Source: Alphaproteobacteria bacterium 41-28 (GTDB lineage Bacteria > Pseudomonadota > Alphaproteobacteria > UBA9655). Taken from it: a stretch of 40,611 bases of DNA. A model generated the notes under the pieces. That model was not told where the DNA came from. It saw nothing but the letters and a program-made list of their open reading frames with translations, and made no database searches. This document shows, piece by piece, positions 26,606 through 33,813 of the stretch. The stretch lies in NCBI GenBank assembly GCA_001897795.1, contig MKUL01000064.1, forward strand, positions 1 through 40,611, given 5' to 3'. Numbering within the stretch: position 1 is the stretch's first letter; each line of letters opens with the position of its first letter. Position numbers and translations under genes: made by a program.

Positions 26606-27577
26606 TCACAACGCAAACAAATAAGAAGCTGCTTTCACTATACGAGAGCAAACAACTTCAGTTACCGTTTTGACCTGACTTGTCACTTTCGAGAAAAATC
26701 CAGGAGCTGGTTCATTTTGTTCACCAATTCTAAATTCACCTGAAGATTGGAGAAGGCCATAAGTTGGATCATCTTGTTCCCCAATTCCAAACCCATCTGA
26801 AGATTGGAAAAAACCATAAGTTGGTTCATCCTGTTCCTTAAGCTCAGGCTCACCTGATGTTGAAGGGGTCAAAATTTGCTCGTCTTTTTGTATTGTTTCG
26901 ACCTGACTTGACGAAGAAAGTAATGGATGAGTTAGCGTCTCTACGGTGACTCCTTGGGAAGAAGATTTATAGAATTTAGGGATAGGTTTACGTCTGCTCC
27001 GACCAGAATCACTATCTTCACTATCTTCACTATCTTGCCCATTATCTTTACGCCTATGGTACTCTTTAGAAACCCTACCAATTCTTCCCACAAGCCCCCA
27101 TAACACATCTCGATTGTTGCCATTTTCATCTTCCTCAAGAGTGATCCCTAGGGGTGAGTCTTCACTATATTGTTTTGAAGGTAAGTGTTTTGCATAATAT
27201 GAAAATGCCTTGGTAAGACTGCCAGTCGTTTTATCTCTCTCCTGAAAAGCTTGATACAAGCCCTCAATTACATTTCCACGCACAATTTTTTGTTCCTTTA
27301 GGTTTAATTTTTTGAAGGTTCCTGAAGAAACTAAATAATCTGGAACAAATTCTTGGGATACATTTAAATTAAGAGTTTCCGAAGATTCTGAAAGTTCCGT
27401 GGTGGAATTTTCTTCTTCTACGTGATTACTCTTCCTCATTTTTACGAGAAGAACTTTACTTCTTTCTTTAACATAATCTTTAATGTCTGAAAAACTGACA
27501 TCCGCCTGGGTTTCTGTTGCAAAAGCAAGTGTTGATAGAAACAAAACGAAGCTTTGTATTTTCATATGTTTTTGCAT
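26606..27577 (-). CDS. Secreted protein with EPTYG-type repeats
   Basis: This 323-residue protein has a signal peptide (MQKHMKIQSFVLFLSTLAFATETQA). The first half is Lys/Glu-rich and helical; a Ser/Asp/Glu tract (about 182-191, SEDSEDSDS) follows. The C-terminal part contains three 19-residue repeat units: EQDEPTYGFFQSSDGFGIG, EQDDPTYGLLQSSGEFRIG and a partial EQNEPAPGFF (about 248-295). A short hydrophobic end (IVKAASYLFAL) closes the chain. The tyrosine context EPTYG/DPTYG recalls EPIYA-like effector phosphorylation motifs, though this is only resemblance. GGGG about seven bases upstream supports the ATG. No family recognised. Confidence 0.72.
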   Translation of the reverse strand: MQKHMKIQSFVLFLSTLAFATETQADVSFSDIKDYVKERSKVLLVKMRKSNHVEEENSTTELSESSETLNLNVSQEFVPDYLVSSGTFKKLNLKEQKIVRGNVIEGLYQAFQERDKTTGSLTKAFSYYAKHLPSKQYSEDSPLGITLEEDENGNNRDVLWGLVGRIGRVSKEYHRRKDNGQDSEDSEDSDSGRSRRKPIPKFYKSSSQGVTVETLTHPLLSSSSQVETIQKDEQILTPSTSGEPELKEQDEPTYGFFQSSDGFGIGEQDDPTYGLLQSSGEFRIGEQNEPAPGFFSKVTSQVKTVTEVVCSRIVKAASYLFAL

Positions 27578-27767
27578 CTTAACACCCCATATTTACACCT
27601 TAGTATCAGGACATTAAATAATCCATATGTCAATATACTTTTTTAATTTTTTAAAAGTTGTTGACTTTCTAAATTATTTGTTTGATATCCTTGATAAGGT
27701 ATTCTTGGTTAAACGAATATTGTCTAGTTTAAATTAGTTTAATTTTTTCCTATTGAGGAGGTTTAAA

Positions 27768-28790
27768 ATGTCAAAGCTATTTTTTTTAATCACGAGTGTA
27801 AGTGGAATCTTATTCCTTTCTTTACCGGTATTAGGAATGGAAGAGGGCCCTGGTACTTCAAAAAACACACCTGCAAAAAAAAAATTTGGTCTTTTTAGAA
27901 AGAAAAATTCTTTAAAAAACAAGCCCTCTAGCTCAAATCCTGGTTCTAAAAAGGCATCTAGTACTCCAAAAACACAGACAACGTCACCGCGTCAGATTCC
28001 AGAAGCACCACCAGTTTTGAGAGATAGGTCCCCTAGCTCACCACCTGCCTTTCCAGTTCCTAGCCCTGCAAAGCCCAGTCCAAAGGCTCCTCCTGAAGAG
28101 CTAAATCCTAAGCCAATGGGAAAAGCTTCTAGACCGCTGCCTCCAAAGCCTCAACCGTCAACCCAACAAAGAAAATGGGCGCCACCTCCTGTAACAGAAA
28201 AAGATAAGAAAGTTCTACGTGAACGAGTAGAACGTGTTGAGGAGAGATCTGAATTACGTGCGAGCTTTACAGACCCCCTAAAAAGCAACGAAATTTGGTC
28301 TGCGATGACTGCCGAAAAAGTTCCTAGTAAACGTACCGGCAAACTCAAATACAAAGCTGTTGAGATTCGCCCAGGCATGTTGTTAAGCCTCAAGTTTCCA
28401 ACGGATGATACTGGAAATATGCTCAGTGATATACAAAAAGCCATCAGTAACAAGGAATTTCTGGACGTGTTTCTTTCAGGAACCTATAGCCTTGAGGATA
28501 AACCTCTGGAGGAAGGGAAGGATTTTATCAATAATTTTCTAAACGTGTGCCCCATCGGTAAAAATGCCGATCCTCGGATATCAGCTGTGGTTTGTGAAGA
28601 TCAAGGGCCTCATAGGGGTGAAACAGTAGATGATCATGAAAATTCTCGAGGAAAAATGTTGAGATTTCAATTAAAGGTTAACGGTCAAGACCTTCTCTAT
28701 CCCCAGGTCCATGGAGTTCCGTATGAGATGTTGAAAGCAAAAGTAACTTTTAGCGTTACGCTAAAAAAGGAAAAGTCTATAGGAAATTAA
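27768..28790 (+). CDS. Secreted proline-rich protein with an SH3-ligand motif
   Basis: From the ATG at 27768 (GAGGAGG at 27755-27761) the protein has 340 residues. A signal peptide (about 1-23, ending VLG) is followed by a Lys-rich stretch and a Pro/Ser-rich disordered region (about 50-141). The latter includes RPLPPKP at 122-128, a match to the class I SH3-ligand pattern R-x-x-P-x-x-P. Residues about 143-335 form a folded-looking domain (MLLSLKFPTDDTGNML, KVNGQDLLYPQVHGVPYEML) that I do not recognise. The gene is divergent from the EPTYG-repeat gene, with a shared upstream region at 27578-27767, and has a strong terminator downstream. Secreted effector is plausible but unproven. Confidence 0.75.
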   Translation: MSKLFFLITSVSGILFLSLPVLGMEEGPGTSKNTPAKKKFGLFRKKNSLKNKPSSSNPGSKKASSTPKTQTTSPRQIPEAPPVLRDRSPSSPPAFPVPSPAKPSPKAPPEELNPKPMGKASRPLPPKPQPSTQQRKWAPPPVTEKDKKVLRERVERVEERSELRASFTDPLKSNEIWSAMTAEKVPSKRTGKLKYKAVEIRPGMLLSLKFPTDDTGNMLSDIQKAISNKEFLDVFLSGTYSLEDKPLEEGKDFINNFLNVCPIGKNADPRISAVVCEDQGPHRGETVDDHENSRGKMLRFQLKVNGQDLLYPQVHGVPYEMLKAKVTFSVTLKKEKSIGN

Positions 28791-28850
28791 AATAAATTTC
28801 TTATGCGCTTCTATGAAGGCTGCTTTTCCAAAGCGCTTTCACAGACCTGT

Positions 28851-28881
28851 AAAAAAGGCCACACATTGATGTGGCCTTTTT
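28851..28881 (+). terminator. Rho-independent terminator
   Basis: AAAAAAGGCCACACATTGAT leads into TGTGGCCTTTTT: a GGCCACA/TGTGGCC stem with a 6-base loop and a T-run. It ends the proline-rich protein transcript and, thanks to the A-run upstream, could work in both directions. Confidence 0.9.
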
Positions 28882-28965
28882 ATTCCTAACGTTGTTTTAA
28901 TGAATGAATTTTATCATGGGAGAAAGTCAAACGCATTTTGCCTGACATTAAAAAATGGGGATAAC

Positions 28966-29484
28966 ATGAACAAAAAAGAAGATATACTTTCATTGATTTC
29001 AAGCTATCCTAAAACGTGGAGCCTTTTGTCTAAATTTGAAGAAGGAAAACTCACACTTCCTGAAGAGTCGATACCTTCCAGTGGTATGCTAACTTATAAA
29101 GAATCCATTGAAGCAATTGAGGTGCTAAAAAAACATCTCATGGAAAAAGGCGAAGCAACCTCTCACTTTGGTCTGCACCCAAAGAATAAACTCGAAGGAA
29201 TCCTTGGGAATATAGATCAGACTTTTGAGGAAAAGCATCTTTATCCATCTCGCGAAGAAAAGGCAGCTCATCTCCTCTATTTCCTCATCAAAGATCATCC
29301 TTTCAGCGATGGGAATGAAATCATCAGTGTGCTTTTATTTCTCATCTATCTTAAAAAGGAAGGAATCTCTTTGGCTTCATTAAATGAGAAGGCTTTAGCT
29401 GCCTTGGCCATAATGATTGCGGACAGTGATCCTTATGATAAAGATCTCATCATTCGTTTGATTGTGAATATGATTATAGCGTAG
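28966..29484 (+). CDS. Fic/RhuM C-terminal-domain-like protein with degenerate Fic motif
   Basis: This 172-residue protein resembles the C-terminal Fic/DOC-like domain of RhuM-family proteins: REEKAAHLLYFLIKDHPFSDGN, then LLFLIYLKKEG, ALAALAIMIADSDPYDKDLI and IRLIVNM. The Fic core reads HPFSDGNEII at 111-120, where active Fic/Doc proteins have GNGR or GNKR; the Arg that binds the nucleotide phosphates is replaced. The N-terminal DNA-binding part of RhuM is absent. The start at 28966 has GGGGA upstream; an earlier ATG at 28900 sits right after a terminator and lacks a ribosome site. It overlaps ldcA tail to tail by 11 bases. Probably inactive as an AMP transferase. Confidence 0.72.
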   Translation: MNKKEDILSLISSYPKTWSLLSKFEEGKLTLPEESIPSSGMLTYKESIEAIEVLKKHLMEKGEATSHFGLHPKNKLEGILGNIDQTFEEKHLYPSREEKAAHLLYFLIKDHPFSDGNEIISVLLFLIYLKKEGISLASLNEKALAALAIMIADSDPYDKDLIIRLIVNMIIA

Positions 29485-30343
29485 GGACAACTGAAAAATC
29501 AAGATCCTTACCAAAAGGCAACGGCAAGTTTTCCTCCCCATGGCCATATCCTGGTAATTGAAAGACGGGCACAGAGCATTGTTCAGCAAAGCGTTTGAGG
29601 ACGGCAGGAATTAAGGACGTTCCATCCGCTTCATTCCCCTTAACAAAATCTCCAAGGAGAATGGCTTTAATGTTTTTAAAAATGTTAGCTTGTTGAAGAT
29701 GCGTAAGCATCCGATCCACGCGATAGCCACGCTCATAAACTTCTTCAAGGAACAAAATTTTACCAGATGGGTCAATTTGCCAATCTGTACCTAGGCTACA
29801 TTCCAAAAGAGCAAGATTCCCGCCCATAACCGTTCCTGAAAGAGAATCCATTGTTTTAGCTTTATTATTAAAGGGGTGAAGGGCAGGGGGACTATAGCTA
29901 TAAAGTCCTTCTCTCATAATTTGCAAAGTAGATTCAATTGTTTGAACTCCCACCCGTGCCTTAGACATCTGGTGAGCCGATACACCGTGAAGGGAAGGCC
30001 AACCCCAAACCTGATTTAAAAACACATGCAAGGCCGTTCCGTCACTAAATCCGATGAACAGCTTTTCTCTTTCTGGCTTTTTCATTTGGAGGAGGTCAGG
30101 CATAAGGCGTGTCATGCCATAGCCTCCATGAAGCATCCAAATAATATCAACGGTGGGGTCACTTAATGCTTTTTGAAGGTGAGATAAACGTATTTCATCG
30201 CGATTTGCACAAAGAAGATCTTCTCCTAAAAGATCATCTGGGGCTGTGACTTGCATTCCTAAATTTTCAAAATAGGACTTTGTTAAGCCTACGTCCTCTT
30301 TCGGGAAAGGGTAGGAGGGTGCGATAAGGGTGATGTGTTTCAT
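29474..30343 (-). CDS. ldcA: LD-carboxypeptidase (peptidase family S66)
   Basis: This 289-residue muramoyltetrapeptide carboxypeptidase removes the terminal D-Ala from cytoplasmic tetrapeptides in murein recycling. The serine-protease-like triad is visible: Ser100 in FIGFSDGTALH, Glu200 in ILFLEEVYERGYRVDRML and His268 in PGYGHGEENLPLPFG. WMLHGGYGMTRL near 70 forms the conserved N-terminal loop. Length and motifs are complete. No signal peptide, consistent with a cytosolic enzyme. With the lytic transglycosylase at 3.3 kb it indicates active peptidoglycan turnover. Confidence 0.94.
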   Translation of the reverse strand: MKHITLIAPSYPFPKEDVGLTKSYFENLGMQVTAPDDLLGEDLLCANRDEIRLSHLQKALSDPTVDIIWMLHGGYGMTRLMPDLLQMKKPEREKLFIGFSDGTALHVFLNQVWGWPSLHGVSAHQMSKARVGVQTIESTLQIMREGLYSYSPPALHPFNNKAKTMDSLSGTVMGGNLALLECSLGTDWQIDPSGKILFLEEVYERGYRVDRMLTHLQQANIFKNIKAILLGDFVKGNEADGTSLIPAVLKRFAEQCSVPVFQLPGYGHGEENLPLPFGKDLDFSVVPTL

Positions 30344-30374
30344 GAGGTCTCTATTACAGCGTCATTTCAATCAT

Positions 30375-30507
30375 TATCCCCTCACCCGCCGCTCCGCGTC
30401 GACCTCTCCCGCAAGGGGAGAGGTGATTTAAGTGCTAGCTGCGTTACCTCTCCCCTTGTGGGAGAGGTCGTCATGCGCAAAAGCGCGTGACGGGTGGAGG
30501 GGGGTTA
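30375..30507. repeat. Large inverted repeat CCCCTCACCCGCC...GACGGGTGGAGGGG
   Basis: The outer arms (CCCCTCACCCGCC and CGGGTGGAGGGG) and inner arms (GACCTCTCCC...GGGAGAGGTC around two CCTCTCCC/GGGAGAGG hairpins) make a nested palindrome of about 130 bases. The same family is at 38552-38667. It lies between ldcA and rpsU, immediately downstream of rpsU on its strand. Confidence 0.88.
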
Positions 30508-30512
30508 GATAT

Positions 30513-30713
30513 CTACCCCTCCCGCTCAGTACGTTTGCGGGCGAGTTTGCGAGCACGCCTAATGGCTTCGTCTCGCTCACGACCTTTACGTTCGGAAGGT
30601 TTTTCATAATATCGGCGCAGCTTCATCTCTCTAAAAATGCCTTCTCGTTGCATTTTTTTCTTGAGTACACGTAGCGCTTGGTCAACATTATTATCACGGA
30701 CAATAACTTGCAT
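30513..30713 (-). CDS. rpsU: 30S ribosomal protein S21
   Basis: This 66-residue basic protein has the canonical S21 sequence pattern: [25 protein letters not shown], then [16 protein letters not shown] and an Arg/Lys-rich tail. S21 contacts the anti-Shine-Dalgarno end of 16S rRNA and aids initiation. A very strong GAAGGAGGTG precedes the ATG at 30713. It is monocistronic, with a large palindromic repeat downstream. Confidence 0.97.
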   Translation of the reverse strand: MQVIVRDNNVDQALRVLKKKMQREGIFREMKLRRYYEKPSERKGRERDEAIRRARKLARKRTEREG

Positions 30714-30806
30714 AAACCTTTAACACCTCCTTCCAAAATTGAGCTAAAGGTTGAACAAAGAAACGTGACTATAGTATACGTCATTTATTAAGAAAAGGAA
30801 AAAATA

Positions 30807-31412
30807 GTGAAAGCACGGGATAAAATCAAAAGTCAAATTTTAAAGCGTGCCCTCGTTCATGTACCTTTTGATGGATGGTCGCAAGAACTTTTAAACCGGG
30901 CTGGGGAAGAAGTCGGAGGAGATCCTTCCTATGGATGGCGTCTTTTCCCAAAGGGTCCCTTAGAAGCAATTACCTATTGGAGTGAGCTTTTGGATCAAGA
31001 AATGTTAGCAGCTCTTCCTAACCCTAAGGGGTTGCGCGTTCGAGAGAAAGTAGCCTTGGGTGTTAAAACACGTTTGTGTCTTTTGACTCCTTATCGAGAG
31101 GCTGCACGTAAGACAGCCGCCTACTTAGCTTTTCCAACTCATCTAAGCCAATCGAGTCGTCTTCTTTACAGAACCGTTAGTGAAATTTGGTATTATGCGG
31201 GGGATACATCTACGGACATTAATTTTTATACAAAACGTGGCCTTTTGGGGTGGGTTTATTCTTCTACTTTCTTATACTGGCTTCGCGATCATTCCGCGAA
31301 TTCTGAAGCGACATGGCGCTTTCTTGATCATCGTATTGAGGAAGTTCTCACTTTGCCCAAAATTCCCCAAAAGATAGTGCAAAGTCTATTCCCTTGGAGA
31401 CGACATGGCTGA
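30807..31412 (+). CDS. COQ9-family ubiquinone biosynthesis protein
   Basis: This 201-residue protein has the COQ9 pattern: [22 protein letters not shown] at the N-terminus (TetR-like helical part) and [20 protein letters not shown]...[11 protein letters not shown]...TWRFLDHRI, the lipid-binding core. COQ9 presents ubiquinone intermediates to COQ7-type hydroxylation and occurs in alphaproteobacteria and mitochondria, so it is a useful taxonomic marker here. The start is GTG, preceded by AAAAGGA. It overlaps the downstream glycosylase gene by eight bases, implying coexpression. Confidence 0.93.
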   Translation: MKARDKIKSQILKRALVHVPFDGWSQELLNRAGEEVGGDPSYGWRLFPKGPLEAITYWSELLDQEMLAALPNPKGLRVREKVALGVKTRLCLLTPYREAARKTAAYLAFPTHLSQSSRLLYRTVSEIWYYAGDTSTDINFYTKRGLLGWVYSSTFLYWLRDHSANSEATWRFLDHRIEEVLTLPKIPQKIVQSLFPWRRHG

Positions 31413-31929
31413 CCGTCTTTCTCGAGATTTTTTCAGCCGTCCTACACTAACAGTGGCCCAAGAGCTTCTGGGTAAGATCATGATTTTTGGGACTTCGGCA
31501 GGAATTATTACAGAAACAGAAGCTTACATCGGGCAAGACGATCCCGCCTGTCACGCAGCGCGTGGAAAAACGCCGCGAAATGCTGTGATGTTCGGTCCAG
31601 CGGGCTTCAGCTATGTGTATTTTATTTATGGAATGTACCATTGCCTGAATTTTGTAACGGAAGAGGAGGGATTTCCTGGAGCCGTTCTCATCCGGGGCTT
31701 GATGCTCATTGAACCGTCGCCTCTTCATCTTAATGGGCCAGGAAAGCTATGTAGACATTTAGGAATTACCCGTGATCATAATGCACTGGATCTTACGGAG
31801 CATGGAACTTTTTACGTGAAAGAGTCACCCATTTGTCCTCCTTATGAAGCTACACCGCGTATCGGAATTAACAAAGGGCAAGAAAAATTGTGGCGATTTG
31901 TGATAAAAAACCAAGCCTTTGAAATATAA
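31405..31929 (+). CDS. DNA-3-methyladenine glycosylase, AAG/MPG family
   Basis: This 174-residue base-excision repair enzyme removes alkylated purines and hypoxanthine. The family signature is clear: [16 protein letters not shown], the active-site [18 protein letters not shown] (about 34-50, including the catalytic Glu), [25 protein letters not shown] (residues 58-82) with the intercalating-loop Tyr, and [13 protein letters not shown]. It is at the short end of the family but all blocks are present. It begins inside the end of the COQ9 gene. Confidence 0.93.
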   Translation: MADRLSRDFFSRPTLTVAQELLGKIMIFGTSAGIITETEAYIGQDDPACHAARGKTPRNAVMFGPAGFSYVYFIYGMYHCLNFVTEEEGFPGAVLIRGLMLIEPSPLHLNGPGKLCRHLGITRDHNALDLTEHGTFYVKESPICPPYEATPRIGINKGQEKLWRFVIKNQAFEI

Positions 31930-31940
31930 GGAGTTTTTAA

Positions 31941-32000
31941 GGGTTTAAATTACTTTAAAAGGGAAGTGTTTGATTAAGAGACATATTTTTATTTTAAAGG
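31941..32000 (+). promoter_or_regulatory. Upstream region shared by the first two WASP-like genes (copy 1)
   Basis: GGGTTTAAATTACTTTAAAAG and the following bases to about 32000 align with 33619-33680 with few differences and small indels (for instance GGGAAGTGTTTGATTAA against GGGAACTATTTGATTAA). Conservation of non-coding sequence ahead of two paralogues suggests a shared promoter or regulator site. No experimental support. Confidence 0.6.
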
Positions 32001-32081
32001 ACGACTTGAAAGTATGAAAAAGAAAATATAAATTGAAAATTTAAAGAAGGTTTGTATAAATTTATGGGAGGCATAAATAAA

Positions 32082-33521
32082 ATGTTAGCAAATCATCCCA
32101 AATATAAATTTTTTGTACGGGTTTTGTCTCGTCTTGCTATAGTACCCTTAGTCGGGTTATCCTTTATAATAAGTCCTTTAAATTTTGTCGAAGTTGAAGC
32201 CGCGCCTAAAAAAACGAGACATAAAAAAGCGAGAACTGCACGTCCAAAAAAATCAAGAACTGTTCGTCCAAAAAGAAGAACTCGCGTAAAAAGGACAAGA
32301 GCAGTGAGAGGGCGTTCAAGAGGAGCTCGTGTTAGAAGAGTAAGAGGAGCAGCGAGAGGCCGTTCAAGAAGAACTGTGGTTGCTCCTGTAGTACCCCGAA
32401 CACCAGTCATAGCAGTTTCCGTTCCTGCACCGGTTTTGCAATTACCTCCACCGCCTCCTGGTCTTGACAATCCGCCACTGGTGTCTCCACCGCCTCCTGG
32501 TCCTGACAATCCGCCACTGCCACTTCCACCATCTCCTGGGCCTGGGGTCGGCGATCTACCACCTCCGCCGCCTCCACCACCTCCTGGTCCTGGCAATCCG
32601 CCACTTCCGCCTCTACCGCTTCCTGGGCCTGGGGCCGGCGATCTACCACCTCCGCCGCCTCCACCACCTCCTGGTCCTGGCAATCCGCTACTGCCGCCGC
32701 CTCCACCGCTTTTTGGGCCTGGGGCTGGCGATTCACCACCGCCGCCGCCTCCACTGCTTCTTCCTGTCGATGATTCGCAGTATGGAGATCCAACAAGTTT
32801 ACAAGGAAGTCTTCAACATCGAAGAAAAGCCTTTGAGGGTAGGCGTGGTTCGAGTGAAGTAAATGATGATGATGACGATGGAGATGGGTATGTAGAGGTG
32901 GTTTTTGAACACAAAGATGAAGAGAAAAGAGGTGAGAAGGAAAGCGTTCCTACCGTGCCAACAGTGAGTCCCACCGATAAAATTAAAGAATTAGAGGAAA
33001 GAAAAGCAGCAATAGCCCGAAAAAAGAAAGAACTTGAAGATAAAGAACTAGATCTAAACAACAAGAAAGAGGAATCGTATTCCAAACGCAAGAAAGCTGA
33101 AGCTAAAGTTAACAAGATTGGTGAGAAAAAAAGAAAATCAGTAATAGATATATTTAATATTGATGAGCTACTTGCTCAAGAAAAGAAAAAGGTAGAAGAG
33201 GAGCGTGCTCGAAAAGAGCAAGAGGAGGAAGAAGAACGTGCTCGAAAAGAGCAAGAGGAGGAAGAAAAACGTGCAATTAAGGATAAGCAGGAAAAAGTTG
33301 TATCTAAATTAAAACGGACTCAATCAGAGGGAAATTTGCTTGACAGCATTAAAGGGGGTATACAACTTAAAGATACTAATACGGAAGTGGTTACACCTGA
33401 AAAAGAAAATGAAGGCGGTTGGGGGTCTCTTCATAGAATGATAAAAGAAAAAGGGCATCGGCGTTCAGGTAGTTTAGGTAGCTTGGAAAACAAAGGGTCC
33501 GACGATGAGTGGGAGGGCTAA
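32082..33521 (+). CDS. Secreted WASP-like protein with polyproline, coiled coil and WH2-connector-acidic C-terminus
   Basis: I start at ATG 32082 because GGGAGG lies ten bases upstream; the product has 479 residues. Order: signal-like N-terminus (about 1-41, VPLVGLSF core, VEAAP end); Arg/Lys-rich segment (43-98); proline-rich region (120-228) with LPPPPPPPPPGPG repeats; acidic patch (261-280); coiled coil (about 299-410); C-terminal module. The last part has LLDSIKGGIQLK at 419-430, matching the WH2 actin-binding consensus LL-x-x-I-x-x-G-x-x-L-K; WGSLHRMIKEKG at 447-458, like a WASP connector helix; and terminal SDDEWEG at 473-479, like the Arp2/3-binding acidic-Trp end of WASP proteins. I infer an actin nucleation-promoting effector. 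No direct proof. Confidence 0.8.
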   Translation: MLANHPKYKFFVRVLSRLAIVPLVGLSFIISPLNFVEVEAAPKKTRHKKARTARPKKSRTVRPKRRTRVKRTRAVRGRSRGARVRRVRGAARGRSRRTVVAPVVPRTPVIAVSVPAPVLQLPPPPPGLDNPPLVSPPPPGPDNPPLPLPPSPGPGVGDLPPPPPPPPPGPGNPPLPPLPLPGPGAGDLPPPPPPPPPGPGNPLLPPPPPLFGPGAGDSPPPPPPLLLPVDDSQYGDPTSLQGSLQHRRKAFEGRRGSSEVNDDDDDGDGYVEVVFEHKDEEKRGEKESVPTVPTVSPTDKIKELEERKAAIARKKKELEDKELDLNNKKEESYSKRKKAEAKVNKIGEKKRKSVIDIFNIDELLAQEKKKVEEERARKEQEEEEERARKEQEEEEKRAIKDKQEKVVSKLKRTQSEGNLLDSIKGGIQLKDTNTEVVTPEKENEGGWGSLHRMIKEKGHRRSGSLGSLENKGSDDEWEG

Positions 33522-33618
33522 GCTATTTATTCCTCACTAAGCAACTTCTTCTTTGGAATTGGCAGATGGTAAGAAAGCCATGAGAGGGTTATCATAAAAA
33601 AGAATTAGGATTTCTAAT

Positions 33619-33680
33619 GGGTTAAATTACTTAAAAAGGGAACTATTTGATTAAAATAGATATTTTAATTTAAAAAATGT
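33619..33680 (+). promoter_or_regulatory. Upstream region shared by the first two WASP-like genes (copy 2)
   Basis: Counterpart of 31941-32000, lying 134 bases before the second gene. The block GGGTTAAATTACTTAAAAAG is followed by GATATTTTAATTTAAA, parallel to the copy 1 ATATTTTTATTTTAAA. Confidence 0.6.
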
Positions 33681-33813
33681 CTTGCCTAGATAAAAAATAA
33701 AATTTAAATTAAATTTTAAGAATCGTGTTTATTTTATAAGGCATCGTTCTCTTCCTTAAGGAAGTGTCAGTTGCACTTATAAGATTAGCCTTAATCATTA
33801 AGGGGGGGAAAAT

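Noticed and set aside
32093..32683. 196-codon Gly-rich minus-strand frame, and overlapping Trp/Cys/Val-rich frames at 36625-37603
   Set aside because: These are low-complexity shadows of the polyproline regions without ribosome sites.
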